Positions 1-7,905 of a stretch of DNA of 20,784 bases are shown here, one piece after another (positions within the stretch are counted from its first letter, which is position 1; the number at the start of each line of letters is the position of its first letter). Location: contig JAEZZG010000032.1 in assembly GCA_023442485.1 (NCBI GenBank), forward strand, positions 1-20,784. Reading direction: 5' to 3'. This DNA comes from Actinomycetes bacterium (lineage in GTDB: Bacteria; Actinomycetota; Actinomycetes; Propionibacteriales; Propionibacteriaceae). The notes below the pieces were generated by a model, which was not told the origin of the DNA, did no database searches, and worked only from the letters and a program-made list of their open reading frames with translations. A program made the translations under genes and the position numbers.

Positions 1-206
1 CCGAGTATAGAATCCTCTTAGCATCCAACGCCTTTGTCGTGTTGGCGATGGTGTGGCTCGTTATGCGTGGGCAAGCCAAACATCTCGAAGAATATTCAGT
101 CCGACTCAACGCCGTTGGCCTCAACCGCGCCTGGTCCGCCCGACTGCTCACACCATCATCTGGTGCTCCAAGCCCACCAACGGGTTTGGAGCACCGGAAG
201 TCTTGA
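1..206 (+). CDS. C-terminal end of a membrane protein, possibly an FtsX-like permease (partial, cut by left edge)
   Basis: An open frame enters from the left edge (codons in phase with base 3) and stops with TGA at 204-206. The 67 visible residues begin with a hydrophobic stretch of about 16 residues (RILLASNAFVVLAMVW), followed by a charged segment with the pattern EEYSVRLNAVGLNRAW and a proline- and serine-rich tail. The 'E-x-L-x-G-x-x-R' spacing after a membrane helix recalls the cytoplasmic loop of FtsX-type ABC permeases. A full permease would have further helices after it and none follow, so either the gene is truncated or it belongs to another family. A small hairpin directly after the stop supports this as a real gene end. 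The family call is weak because only the tail can be seen. Confidence 0.5.
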   Translation, partial: EYRILLASNAFVVLAMVWLVMRGQAKHLEEYSVRLNAVGLNRAWSARLLTPSSGAPSPPTGLEHRKS

Positions 207-208
207 TC

Positions 209-224
209 CCCGTGGATGCACGGG
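209..224 (+). terminator. Small hairpin just after the first gene
   Basis: A perfect 6-bp stem (CCCGTG / CACGGG) with a GATG loop begins three bases after the stop codon at 206. No T-tract follows, so it is a plausible but weak intrinsic terminator. Confidence 0.35.
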
Positions 225-363
225 AAAGTATCCCGGAGCTGTTCTGGGATGGTCGGTGTGTAATGTGTCTCAGAGTTCGCACAGGTGCCAGTTCTGTGGT
301 GTGGGGGAGCCACTATTCGTCGGTGGCTGTTGGTCTCACTAGATCGGAGACTCCCAGACTGGC

Positions 364-1023
364 CTAGGTGGGGCAGGAATCAGATGTGGCACAGCCGAGC
401 TGAACATGTTGATCTGCCTGATCGAATCGCGAACGGTCATGTGTTGCGACGATCACGGTGGCACCGCGGTTTGCTTCTGCACGCATGGCATCCCAGACGA
501 GATCTGCCGTCGACGAGTCAAGGTTGCCGCTTGGCTCGTCAGCTAAGATCACCGATGGCTTCTTCACCAGCGCGCGACACAAGGCAACACGTTGTCCCTG
601 CCCGCCCGAAATCTCTCCAGGACGACGATGGGGGTCCTGGCCAACGCCGAAGCGTTGCAACAGAGCGACGATCTCAGCGTCGGTAGGAGACGAGTCGACG
701 AAAAGGCAGCCTTCTCGGACGTTATCGATCAGACTGCGTGACAAATCAAGCAGAGAATCTTGAAAGATGAAGCCGATCTTTTCTGCACGAATACGAGTTC
801 GCTGTGCGTCATTCATTTGGGTGATGTTGACGGAATCAATAGAGATGTCCCCCGATTCGGGGGTGAGCATCAGACCGAGGAGATAGAGCAGAGTTGATTT
901 TCCAGATCCTGACGTTCCCGTCACGACAGTGACTTCCCCTGGTGAGAAGGTGTGGCTGAACGAGTCGATCACTCGGTCGAGACGCTTGTGGTAGCGAAAA
1001 CTGAGGTCACGGACGTCAATCAT
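364..1023 (-). CDS. ABC transporter ATP-binding protein, MacB/LolD-like
   Basis: This 219-residue nucleotide-binding subunit should power the adjacent FtsX-type permease. All ABC ATPase motifs are present: Walker A GTSGSGKST (36-44), Q-loop Q88, signature ISGGQ (138-142), Walker B VILADEPSG (158-166) and the H-loop histidine H195 in VIVATHD. The length is typical of stand-alone MacB/LolD-type ATPases. I chose the ATG at 1021-1023 because the protein then opens with MIDVRDLSF, a normal start for the fold, and a GGGAA ribosome-binding site lies just upstream. The frame stays open further upstream, to 1164, but that part overlaps the permease gene. It is the last gene of a minus-strand set behind the permease, with a gap of 61 bases. 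The substrate cannot be read from the sequence. Confidence 0.93.
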   Translation of the reverse strand: MIDVRDLSFRYHKRLDRVIDSFSHTFSPGEVTVVTGTSGSGKSTLLYLLGLMLTPESGDISIDSVNITQMNDAQRTRIRAEKIGFIFQDSLLDLSRSLIDNVREGCLFVDSSPTDAEIVALLQRFGVGQDPHRRPGEISGGQGQRVALCRALVKKPSVILADEPSGNLDSSTADLVWDAMRAEANRGATVIVATHDRSRFDQADQHVQLGCATSDSCPT

Positions 1024-1084
1024 GAGATTCCCATTTCTGGAGTGGAGCTGATAGCTTCCAGTGGTACTACACGCGCGCCCATCA

Positions 1085-2179
1085 TCAGGGCACCCGAAGT
1101 ATCGAGACTGGGTCACGGTGAGCCGCCCATATTGCAGAGGGGATGGCCGCGACGAGACCAGCATTGATTACCAGTATTGGCACCGCCAACACAAACCCAA
1201 CTCTGAGCGCGGTGTGCGTGATCATTACTACGGTGATGAGACCAGCCAGAGACCCCAGGATCGACCCGGCGATAACAGGGATTTCTATCTCGCACACAGC
1301 CAGGACGGTGAGGACAGATCTGGTTGCGCCTAGGGCCCGCCGTCGTCCGTAGTCTTTGCGGCGACCGATGGCAGTGATGGTCGTCGCCAAGGCAATCACC
1401 AGCATGCCGATAGCCATCATTCCGATCGCCAGAATCCTCGAGAAGCCACCGAGTTCGCCGGAAACAGCCACATGAATGGCAGCGAGTTGCTCTGACGCGT
1501 AGATGCTGACTTCCTCACGGTGACCAGGGTCCAGGAGATCACCAATATGAGCAGTCAACTGCGGGACGACGGCGGCATTTTTGGCCACCAGGTAGATCAA
1601 GGTAGCCCCAGGCCATTGGTTGTTGTTGCGCCCCAGCAATACTAATCGTGTCAGATGCTCGAGTGCGCCAGAGGATTGGTAAGACCCAACGACAGAGAAC
1701 GGAGTCTTTCTATTGACGACGACTTGTCCGGCAGGGGAGACTAAGTGGAGCTGTTGGATCGCTGGGGCAGAAAGCAGTGCTTCGCCCGGTCCGGGTTGGC
1801 GTCCACGTTCGATCACGACCTCCGCCGGCAAATCCGTGAGTAGTTGTCGTCCCAAGCTTGGCGAACCGGGAATAGCTGGGTTAGTTACCTCTTCAACTGG
1901 CCCAAGAGCCAATACCCATTCCGTTTCGTTCAACGATGTGAGGGTGGTGACGAAATCCTCGCTGAGGGCGGAATGAGCGTCCTTCGTGGCGATGGTGATC
2001 AGTCGGGGAGCAGTGTCATTGATTGACGACATGATGGACTGCTCCGTGGCGACGGCCTTTCCAGCGGTCAAGAACACTCCGGCGGCCATGACAGCGGCGA
2101 CGACCGCCATCAGAATCGAGATCATCCGATGGGCTTTGACGGTGCGGAAGGCTTCCGTGACAATCGCTCGGGCCGTCAT
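1085..2179 (-). CDS. ABC transporter permease, FtsX/MacB family
   Basis: This 364-residue protein has the MacB/FtsX layout. One N-terminal helix (about 18-40) is followed by a large extracytoplasmic domain (about 41-245), then three helices (about 247-272, 291-321 and 327-352). Between helices two and three is the typical FtsX loop RRKDYGRRRALGATRS (273-288), and the protein ends with DPVSILRVP, the usual MacB-type tail. Such permeases are mechanotransmitters that act on envelope substrates from the extracytoplasmic side. It lies between the adaptor and ATPase genes and almost certainly works with them. The start is uncertain: the ATG at 2179 gives a natural N-terminus but has no clear ribosome-binding site. 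The in-frame GTG at 2233 and ATG at 2296 are alternatives, and neither has a better site. Confidence 0.9.
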   Translation of the reverse strand: MTARAIVTEAFRTVKAHRMISILMAVVAAVMAAGVFLTAGKAVATEQSIMSSINDTAPRLITIATKDAHSALSEDFVTTLTSLNETEWVLALGPVEEVTNPAIPGSPSLGRQLLTDLPAEVVIERGRQPGPGEALLSAPAIQQLHLVSPAGQVVVNRKTPFSVVGSYQSSGALEHLTRLVLLGRNNNQWPGATLIYLVAKNAAVVPQLTAHIGDLLDPGHREEVSIYASEQLAAIHVAVSGELGGFSRILAIGMMAIGMLVIALATTITAIGRRKDYGRRRALGATRSVLTVLAVCEIEIPVIAGSILGSLAGLITVVMITHTALRVGFVLAVPILVINAGLVAAIPSAIWAAHRDPVSILRVP

Positions 2180-2255
2180 AGGTCTGGACAATCTTGAATA
2201 AGAACAAGACCACTCATACGGTGACGCCCGCACGACACCGCTTCGGCCTGCGCCA

Positions 2256-3293
2256 TCATGGCTTATCCCCAAACAGTTTGATGGAGGCTCCGGCATCTAT
2301 CCCGGTGATGACGGCTCGTCCACCGTGGGCAACAACGACATCGACAGGGGCAAGAGTGCCGTCCTTGAGCGTCACGACATTGGACCCGGAGGCATCGGTG
2401 CGAATTGCCGAGATTGGCGCCACCAGGCCTTGGGTCGGTGGGATCACGTTGACTTTGACGGTGATTTTGGCCTGGTTGTTGTGCGGAATCTGTGTGGCAC
2501 AGTCACGGGTACAAGCACTCGTCCCGTCCTCGAGGGTCACGGCGAGCTGAGGCTCGGCCGCGTCAGGAGAATCCCACGGCTTCAGGACGCCTGGATATTC
2601 CTTGTCACCGGCAACAATGGAGGCGCTCATCCCTGCTTTGATCGGCAATTCCGGGTTATCGGAGGCTGTGACGGTGATCATGGGGGAGGCCGAGAAGGTG
2701 TGGACAATCGCTTGGCCTTGACTAACGACGCTACCGACCTCAATGCCATCGGCATATTTGGCGGGTATAGGTAGTGACGGGAAGACGAGTAACTGACCAA
2801 GATGGACGACGCCGTCTGGAGTGATTCCGGCGCTCCGCTGCCATTTCTCGACTCCGGCGCGGGTTGTCGCATCAAATCGTCCTGACGGTTTCAGCCCGAG
2901 AAAGGTTTGTAGCTGCGCAACGTCGGGGCCTTGGTCGCCTTGGGTGAGATCTCGGAATGCCGGAGTGGCGCCGACGATGGCAAATGATGGCTCCAGATTG
3001 ATGGTGTAGATCTTGTCGCCAGCTTTGATCTGGTCGTCGGTAATATTCAAGGAGGTGATCGTCCCTGCCGTCGCGGCAAATCCCGTCATTGACGTGGTCC
3101 AGGTCACATTCGCGTTGAGTGGTGCTGCCCAGTAAATCTCGCCAGACTCGACTGTGTAGTAATCAATCTCAACGTCAGGGGCTGTCGCCCGAGGCGGGGT
3201 CAATGCCCGGGCAGCAAACCATGTTGCAACAATAGCCACGACGGTAATGAGTGGCCAGATTGCCTTCTTGTAGTGAGAAGAGAAATCCGTCAT
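2256..3293 (-). CDS. Membrane-anchored adaptor with a peptidoglycan-binding-like domain (HlyD/MacA-like)
   Basis: This 345-residue protein has a single N-terminal anchor (about 12-29) and an extracytoplasmic body. Residues 111-165 resemble a PG_binding_1 domain (AFRDLTQGDQGPDVAQLQTFL, then the GRFDATTRAGVEKWQ repeat half). On either side is beta-rich sequence with lipoyl/barrel-like turns (IKAGDKIY at 89-96, VGSVVSQGQ at 186-194, LVAPISAIR at 290-298), as in MacA/HlyD adaptors. Two close cysteines (C261 and C265) could form a small disulphide loop. The ATG at 3291-3293 has an AGAGGAAC ribosome-binding site at the right distance. The gene sits upstream of the permease with a gap of 76 bases. 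The inferred role is to link the ABC permease to the cell wall or to hand over its substrate. Confidence 0.88.
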   Translation of the reverse strand: MTDFSSHYKKAIWPLITVVAIVATWFAARALTPPRATAPDVEIDYYTVESGEIYWAAPLNANVTWTTSMTGFAATAGTITSLNITDDQIKAGDKIYTINLEPSFAIVGATPAFRDLTQGDQGPDVAQLQTFLGLKPSGRFDATTRAGVEKWQRSAGITPDGVVHLGQLLVFPSLPIPAKYADGIEVGSVVSQGQAIVHTFSASPMITVTASDNPELPIKAGMSASIVAGDKEYPGVLKPWDSPDAAEPQLAVTLEDGTSACTRDCATQIPHNNQAKITVKVNVIPPTQGLVAPISAIRTDASGSNVVTLKDGTLAPVDVVVAHGGRAVITGIDAGASIKLFGDKP

Positions 3294-3435
3294 CTGCAGT
3301 TCCTCTCTGGCTTTTCGATTAGCAAGAAACAATCTGTCTTTCCTGCTGGTCTACGTGATTACTATTGCATCTATTTCTGGTGCTCACGAGACTTATTTGT
3401 TGCGTAGTCGGCCTCACTATAATTTCCGTAGCGAT

Positions 3436-3948
3436 TCACCATGCCTTTTCTGAGTCTGGACAAGCTTTCGCAGCTTGGAAATACACTGACTTATCTACAA
3501 GCGAGAGTGGACGCCACGATTCGGTGGTCTTATAAGTCAGCGCGCGGTATTGGTCAAAACTCATCGGTTCCCCGGTGAGGTAGCCGTGATCAACCAGACA
3601 GCGGTATTGGTCTGCGCGCCACTGGTACCTTTCGCGATACTGGCTCTCGTTGAGCATCTCTTCGGGAAGCGGTTTGCCGAGTGGATCACGGCATGACAGT
3701 GAGATCTTGTCGTATTCGTCTGGAGCGAGATTGGAAAATGTCCGGATACCGCCATCCCCGTTCGGTTCTGCTTCAATCCCGTGTTGACGGTAGCAACTAA
3801 TCATCGCAGCCCAGTACTCTTCAGGGGTACCGGAAAAATACTGGTTTGTTTGGGAGGGCGTTGGTGTGGCGGAGTTATTCCCCGTTGAACACGCTGCACA
3901 CAGAAACGCTGTCACGACGAATACAAGAAATCGGGCCCCGTACTTCAT
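3436..3948 (-). CDS. Small secreted lipoprotein of unknown family with four further cysteines
   Basis: This 170-residue protein starts with a basic N-terminus and a hydrophobic signal segment (7-19), ending in a lipobox-like LCAAC with the lipidation cysteine at C20. The -3 position is a cysteine where leucine is usual, so the box is slightly off consensus. A Ser/Thr/Pro/Asn linker (21-36) leads to a globular part with four cysteines (C52, C86, C117 and C163) that could form two disulphides. The body is rich in Tyr and Trp. I recognise no enzyme motif. A strong GGAGGTG ribosome-binding site precedes the ATG. It is the first gene after a good promoter and lies 142 bases ahead of the adaptor gene, so it is probably the surface or sensory partner of the ABC system. 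That 142-base gap is AT-rich and has a TATAGT-like hexamer on the minus strand, so a second promoter there is possible. Confidence 0.85.
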   Translation of the reverse strand: MKYGARFLVFVVTAFLCAACSTGNNSATPTPSQTNQYFSGTPEEYWAAMISCYRQHGIEAEPNGDGGIRTFSNLAPDEYDKISLSCRDPLGKPLPEEMLNESQYRERYQWRADQYRCLVDHGYLTGEPMSFDQYRALTYKTTESWRPLSLVDKSVYFQAAKACPDSEKAW

Positions 3949-4006
3949 GATGTTTCACCTCCGTTCTCAGCTACCGTGAGTGTGATCGGGGTGGACCGTT
4001 GCCTGA

Positions 4007-4036
4007 ATTAAATATGCGAAGTATCTCTCGTGTCAA
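4007..4036 (-). promoter_or_regulatory. Sigma-70-type promoter for the lipoprotein/ABC exporter genes
   Basis: Read on the minus strand, there is a perfect -35 box TTGACA (4036-4031), an 18-base spacer, and a -10 box TTTAAT (4012-4007) that matches TATAAT at five of six bases. Transcription would start near 4000, about 50 bases upstream of the lipoprotein ATG. An overlapping TATTTA with a 16-base spacer is an alternative -10. Confidence 0.6.
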
Positions 4037-4053
4037 TAGGGTTGAGGCTATTG
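4034..4053. promoter_or_regulatory. Inverted repeat at the -35 box of the exporter promoter
   Basis: CAATAG (4034-4039) and CTATTG (4048-4053) form a perfect 6-bp inverted repeat with an 8-base spacer. It overlaps the upstream edge of the -35 box and touches the distal direct repeat. The size and spacing suit a dimeric repressor or activator. Confidence 0.4.
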
Positions 4054-4071
4054 GTGGACCGTGTCGAAGAA

Positions 4072-4108
4072 ATCTTCTCGCCACCGGCATATCGGGTGTC
4101 GAGAAGAT
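4072..4108 (-). terminator. Hairpin terminator downstream of the uridine phosphorylase gene
   Basis: A perfect 9-bp stem (ATCTTCTCG at 4072-4080 with CGAGAAGAT at 4100-4108) is extended after one mismatch by four more pairs (CACC/GGTG). It lies 25 bases after the stop of the 4134-4907 gene on the minus strand and upstream of the exporter promoter. There is no strong T-tract, which is common for actinobacterial terminators. Confidence 0.55.
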
Positions 4109-4133
4109 AGGTATTCGTCGAGGGTGACCTTGT

Positions 4134-4907
4134 TTACCGATCCTGCTCAATCAGTAGTTTGAGCGCGTCAACAGCCGCGATGATGGCTGCATCCATGTCT
4201 TTGTGATCGGCGAACTCTTCACCGAGACCAAGACGGCGACGCTCCTGGTTTTGCAGGACGAACATCACTGCACCACAGCGAACCCGACGGCACGATGCCA
4301 CGGAATACAGCGCCGCTGATTCCATCTCGGACGCCAAAGCCCCACCAGCAATCCAAGCCTGCCACTTATTCTGCAACTCATAGCTGACCGGCATCGTCTC
4401 GGGCTGCTGCTGGCCGTAGAAAGAGTCCTTGCACTCCACGACGCCGACGTGGTAGCCACGTCCAGCTGCCTTTGCTGCGTCAACCAAGGCCGTCGTCACC
4501 GTGAAATCGGCAATCGCCGGATATTCAATCGGCAGGTACTCCTTGGAGGTTCCCTCCATACGGATCGCACCGTTGACCACCACGATCTCTCCAGGTATCA
4601 CCTCGGGCTGCATTCCGCCACAGCTACCGACCCGAATAAAGGTGTCCGCCCCAGAGCGGATCAGTTCTTCCATAGCGATAGCGGCTGACGGTCCACCGAT
4701 ACCGGTTGAGGTGACCGAGACCTTTTCGCCGAGCAGGGTGCCGGTATAGGTTACGTATTCGCGGTTGTGGGCAACCAGCTTCGCATCATCAAAGTAGGCG
4801 GCGATCTTCTCGCAACGTCCAGGATCGCCAGGCAACAACACATACCTGCCGACATCTCCAGGACGGATATGAAGGTGAAACTGGAAATCCGGATCGATAA
4901 ACGCCAT
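4134..4907 (-). CDS. udp: Uridine phosphorylase-family nucleoside phosphorylase
   Basis: This 257-residue protein is of the PNP/UDP phosphorylase family, which splits a nucleoside with phosphate into base and ribose-1-phosphate in the cytoplasm for salvage. Visible motifs are the phosphate-binding GDPGR (27-31), STGIGGPS (67-74), RVGSCGG (92-98) and the ribose-binding EMES (194-197). The segment CKDSFYGQQ (159-167) aligns with the uridine-specific region of E. coli Udp (SSDTFYPGQ), so uridine is a better guess than purine nucleosides. The length matches Udp. The ATG at 4905-4907 has an AAAGGAA ribosome-binding site; the upstream in-frame ATG at 4946 has none. It appears to be a single-gene unit that diverges from aconitase. 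Confidence 0.88.
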   Translation of the reverse strand: MAFIDPDFQFHLHIRPGDVGRYVLLPGDPGRCEKIAAYFDDAKLVAHNREYVTYTGTLLGEKVSVTSTGIGGPSAAIAMEELIRSGADTFIRVGSCGGMQPEVIPGEIVVVNGAIRMEGTSKEYLPIEYPAIADFTVTTALVDAAKAAGRGYHVGVVECKDSFYGQQQPETMPVSYELQNKWQAWIAGGALASEMESAALYSVASCRRVRCGAVMFVLQNQERRRLGLGEEFADHKDMDAAIIAAVDALKLLIEQDR

Positions 4908-5173
4908 CTGAGATTCCTTTCTAGCCCGACTCAACGCCTTGTCCAACGATGTGCAGCATTGGTCAACCTCGACGCGACGCTGGGTTAGTCCGCATTGTTG
5001 GGGAATAGACCCTACCTAAGCAATCCCAAAATAACCACCATTTGCCTAACTAGAGGCCAGATTGACCCAAGGATCTCGGCAGTTCACCGAACTCGGGGTT
5101 CGCCAGAGATGGGCAGACGTCGGCGAGCTTCGATAACCAGGTAGGCTATGACCGACGACATGGAGGTACATTC

Positions 5174-7852
5174 GTGGATAGTTTCCAAGCCAAGAAGACG
5201 TTGAGCGTTGCCGGAAAGCAGTACCGGTACTGGGACATTGCCGCAGTTGACGGATCTAACAAACTGCCATACTCGCTGAAGATTCTGCTGGAGAACCTGC
5301 TCCGCAATGAGGACGGCGCCAACATCACCGCCGAACAGATCGCTTCTCTTGGCCGCTGGAACCCTAACGATCAGCCCCACCAGGAAATCCAGTTCACCCC
5401 GGCGCGCGTCATCATGCAAGACTTCACCGGCGTCCCGTGTGTCGTCGATCTGGCCACCATGCGTGAAGCTGTTGCGAACCTGGGTGCGGACCCGTCCGTC
5501 ATCAACCCGCAATCCCCGGCGGAAATGGTGATCGACCACTCCGTCATCATTGAACACTTCGGCACGCCGCGTGCCTTCGATCTGAACCAAGACATCGAAT
5601 ACGAGCGCAACCGGGAACGCTACCAGTTCTTGCGCTGGGGGCAAGGCACCTTCGATAACTTCAAGGTCGTGCCACCTGGGACGGGCATTGTTCACCAGGT
5701 CAACATTGAACACCTCGCCCGCGTGGTGTTTGCTACCGCCTCTGAGGAGGGCGAACCCGTTCTGTATCCCGACACCTGCGTCGGTACCGACTCGCACACC
5801 ACCATGGTCAATGGGTTGGGTGTCCTCGGCTGGGGCGTGGGAGGAATCGAAGCAGAAGCAGCCATGCTCGGTCAGCCTGTCTCCATGCTGGTTCCGCGCG
5901 TCGTCGGATTCAAACTTCACGGGGAGCTGCCCGAAGGCACAACCGCCACCGATCTGGTACTCACCATCACTGAAATGCTTCGCGCCCATCGTGTCGTCGG
6001 TAAATTCGTCGAATTCTACGGATCTGGCGTCTCCGCGGTTCCACTCGCGAACCGCGCCACCATCGGCAACATGAGCCCCGAATATGGCTCGACCTGCGCC
6101 ATCTTCCCGATTGACGACGTCACCCTCGACTACCTGCGGTTGACTGGGCGCAGTGAGGAACACATCGAGACCATCCGCCAATACGCCCTGGCTCAAGGGC
6201 TATGGCATAACCCTGAGCGGGAAGCACACTATTCCGAAACTCTGGAACTCGACCTGGCCACCGTCGTCCCCTCCATTGCCGGCCCCAAACGTCCTCAAGA
6301 CCGTATCGTGCTAAGCCGTGCGAAAGACGGGTTCACCTCCGATCTGCCCACCTACACCGATACACCGAACACCACGGTAGAGGTGGAACTCACCGACGGC
6401 ACCACATTCGAGCTCGGGAACGGGGCAGTGGCGGTGGCATCAATCACCTCGTGCACCAACACATCCAACCCCTCTGTCATGGTGGGGGCAGGCCTCGTCG
6501 CAAAGAAGGCCGTAGAACGTGGCCTGAGCGTCAAACCGTGGGTGAAGACGACCCTCGCTCCCGGCTCCCAGGTCGTCACCGACTACTTCGCCAATGCTGG
6601 ACTCACCCCGTATCTCGACCAGCTCGGTTTCAACCTCGCCGGCTACGGGTGTGCGACGTGTATCGGTAACACGGGACCGCTGATCCCGCAGGTGTCTCAA
6701 GCTGTCAACGAGCACAATCTCGCCGTTACTGCTGTGCTGTCTGGCAACCGCAACTTTGAAGGACGAATCAGCCCTGATGTGAAGATGAACTACCTGGCGT
6801 CGCCGATGCTGGTGATCATCTACGCGCTTGCCGGGACGATGGATATTGATCTGACGAGTGAGCCGATCGGTATTGATAAGGACGGCGTCGAGGTCTACAT
6901 GCGAGACCTGTGGCCCAGCGAAGCAGAAATCGCCGAGGCGGTCTCTGCCTCGATCAACCGTCAAATGTACCTGGATCGCTATGCCGACGTCTTCACCGGC
7001 GATCAACGGTGGAATGGCTTGAAGGTCCCTGACGGTAAGATCTTCGCCTGGGATGCCCAGTCCACCTACATCCGCAAAGCACCCTACTTTGACAACATGT
7101 CCGCCGATCCCGAGCCGGTGTCTGACATTGTCGACGCGAGAGTCCTGTTGAAACTGGGCGACTCGGTGACTACCGACCACATCTCGCCTGCGGGTGCGAT
7201 CAAGATTGATTCTCCAGCCGGTCAATACCTGCGTGACCATGGCGTCGAGGCAAAAGACTTCAACTCCTACGGATCGAGGCGCGGGAACCACGAAGTGATG
7301 ATTCGTGGCACCTTCGCCAATATTCGGTTGCGTAATGGGTTGGCTGAGGGCCGTGAAGGTGGCTACACCAAGGATTTCACCCACCGCGATCACCCCGTAA
7401 CGACCGTCTACGAGGCCGCGATGAACTACCGCGACCACGGAATTGCGCTGGTGGTGCTGGCCGGGAAGGAATACGGTTCCGGGTCCTCGCGTGACTGGGC
7501 GGCCAAGGGGACGGCACTGCTTGGGGTCAAGGTAGTGATTGCGGAAAGCTACGAGCGGATTCACCGCTCTAATTTGATTGGGATGGGCGTCCTACCCCTT
7601 GAATTCCTGGACGGGCAGAGCGCAGATTCCCTGGGTCTGCGCGGTGACGAAGTATTCTCAATTCGAGGCATCGATCAGATCAACACCGGAGTTACCCCTC
7701 GCACCGTCACCGTCACGGCTAAGTCACTCAGCGGGACAGTGGTCGAGTTCGAGGCGACGGTGAGAATCGATACGCCAGGTGAACGTGACTACTACCTCAA
7801 CGGCGGTATCTTGCAGTTCGTCTTGCGTCAGCTTGCCACGGCGAGGAGCTAA
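5174..7852 (+). CDS. acnA: Aconitate hydratase A
   Basis: This 892-residue protein is an AcnA/IRP-type aconitase, which interconverts citrate and isocitrate in the TCA cycle. The [4Fe-4S] ligands are C427 (in SCTNTSNPS) and C493 and C496 (in GCATCIGN). The swivel domain at the C-terminus carries the KEYGSGSSRDWAAKG motif. The length is normal and the frame is intact. The start is GTG at 5174 with a GGAGGT ribosome-binding site six bases upstream. The 266-base region shared with the divergent udp gene holds a small hairpin (CGAAC/GTTCG, 5088-5102) and a possible -10 TAGGCT (5142-5147), but no convincing -35. Long minus-strand frames inside this gene are by-products of its codon usage. Confidence 0.97.
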   Translation: MDSFQAKKTLSVAGKQYRYWDIAAVDGSNKLPYSLKILLENLLRNEDGANITAEQIASLGRWNPNDQPHQEIQFTPARVIMQDFTGVPCVVDLATMREAVANLGADPSVINPQSPAEMVIDHSVIIEHFGTPRAFDLNQDIEYERNRERYQFLRWGQGTFDNFKVVPPGTGIVHQVNIEHLARVVFATASEEGEPVLYPDTCVGTDSHTTMVNGLGVLGWGVGGIEAEAAMLGQPVSMLVPRVVGFKLHGELPEGTTATDLVLTITEMLRAHRVVGKFVEFYGSGVSAVPLANRATIGNMSPEYGSTCAIFPIDDVTLDYLRLTGRSEEHIETIRQYALAQGLWHNPEREAHYSETLELDLATVVPSIAGPKRPQDRIVLSRAKDGFTSDLPTYTDTPNTTVEVELTDGTTFELGNGAVAVASITSCTNTSNPSVMVGAGLVAKKAVERGLSVKPWVKTTLAPGSQVVTDYFANAGLTPYLDQLGFNLAGYGCATCIGNTGPLIPQVSQAVNEHNLAVTAVLSGNRNFEGRISPDVKMNYLASPMLVIIYALAGTMDIDLTSEPIGIDKDGVEVYMRDLWPSEAEIAEAVSASINRQMYLDRYADVFTGDQRWNGLKVPDGKIFAWDAQSTYIRKAPYFDNMSADPEPVSDIVDARVLLKLGDSVTTDHISPAGAIKIDSPAGQYLRDHGVEAKDFNSYGSRRGNHEVMIRGTFANIRLRNGLAEGREGGYTKDFTHRDHPVTTVYEAAMNYRDHGIALVVLAGKEYGSGSSRDWAAKGTALLGVKVVIAESYERIHRSNLIGMGVLPLEFLDGQSADSLGLRGDEVFSIRGIDQINTGVTPRTVTVTAKSLSGTVVEFEATVRIDTPGERDYYLNGGILQFVLRQLATARS

Positions 7853-7905
7853 TTGAAGGCCGGCTGCCAAGAGAATCACTGATCAAGGCGAAGCCCAAGT
7901 AGTCC

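Larger units (their letters stand above)
3990..4062. repeat. Pair of 10-bp direct repeats flanking the exporter promoter
   Basis: GGTGGACCGT occurs exactly at 3990-3999 and again at 4053-4062, so the copies are 63 bases apart, close to six helical turns. One copy sits at the expected transcription start and the other about 55-60 bases upstream. That arrangement suits a regulator binding two sites on the same face of the DNA. The exact match is seen in the sequence; the regulatory role is inference. Confidence 0.45.

Noticed and set aside
53..367. 104-residue plus-strand frame over the left-end gene
   Set aside because: It overlaps the open frame ending at 206, has no hydrophobic or domain pattern, and runs through the hairpin after that gene and into the end of the ATPase gene.
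5084..6196. 370-residue minus-strand frame inside aconitase
   Set aside because: It lies opposite the acnA frame, has Asp/Val/Gly-rich sequence typical of the complement of a GC-rich gene and shows no known domain. The same applies to 6440-7564.
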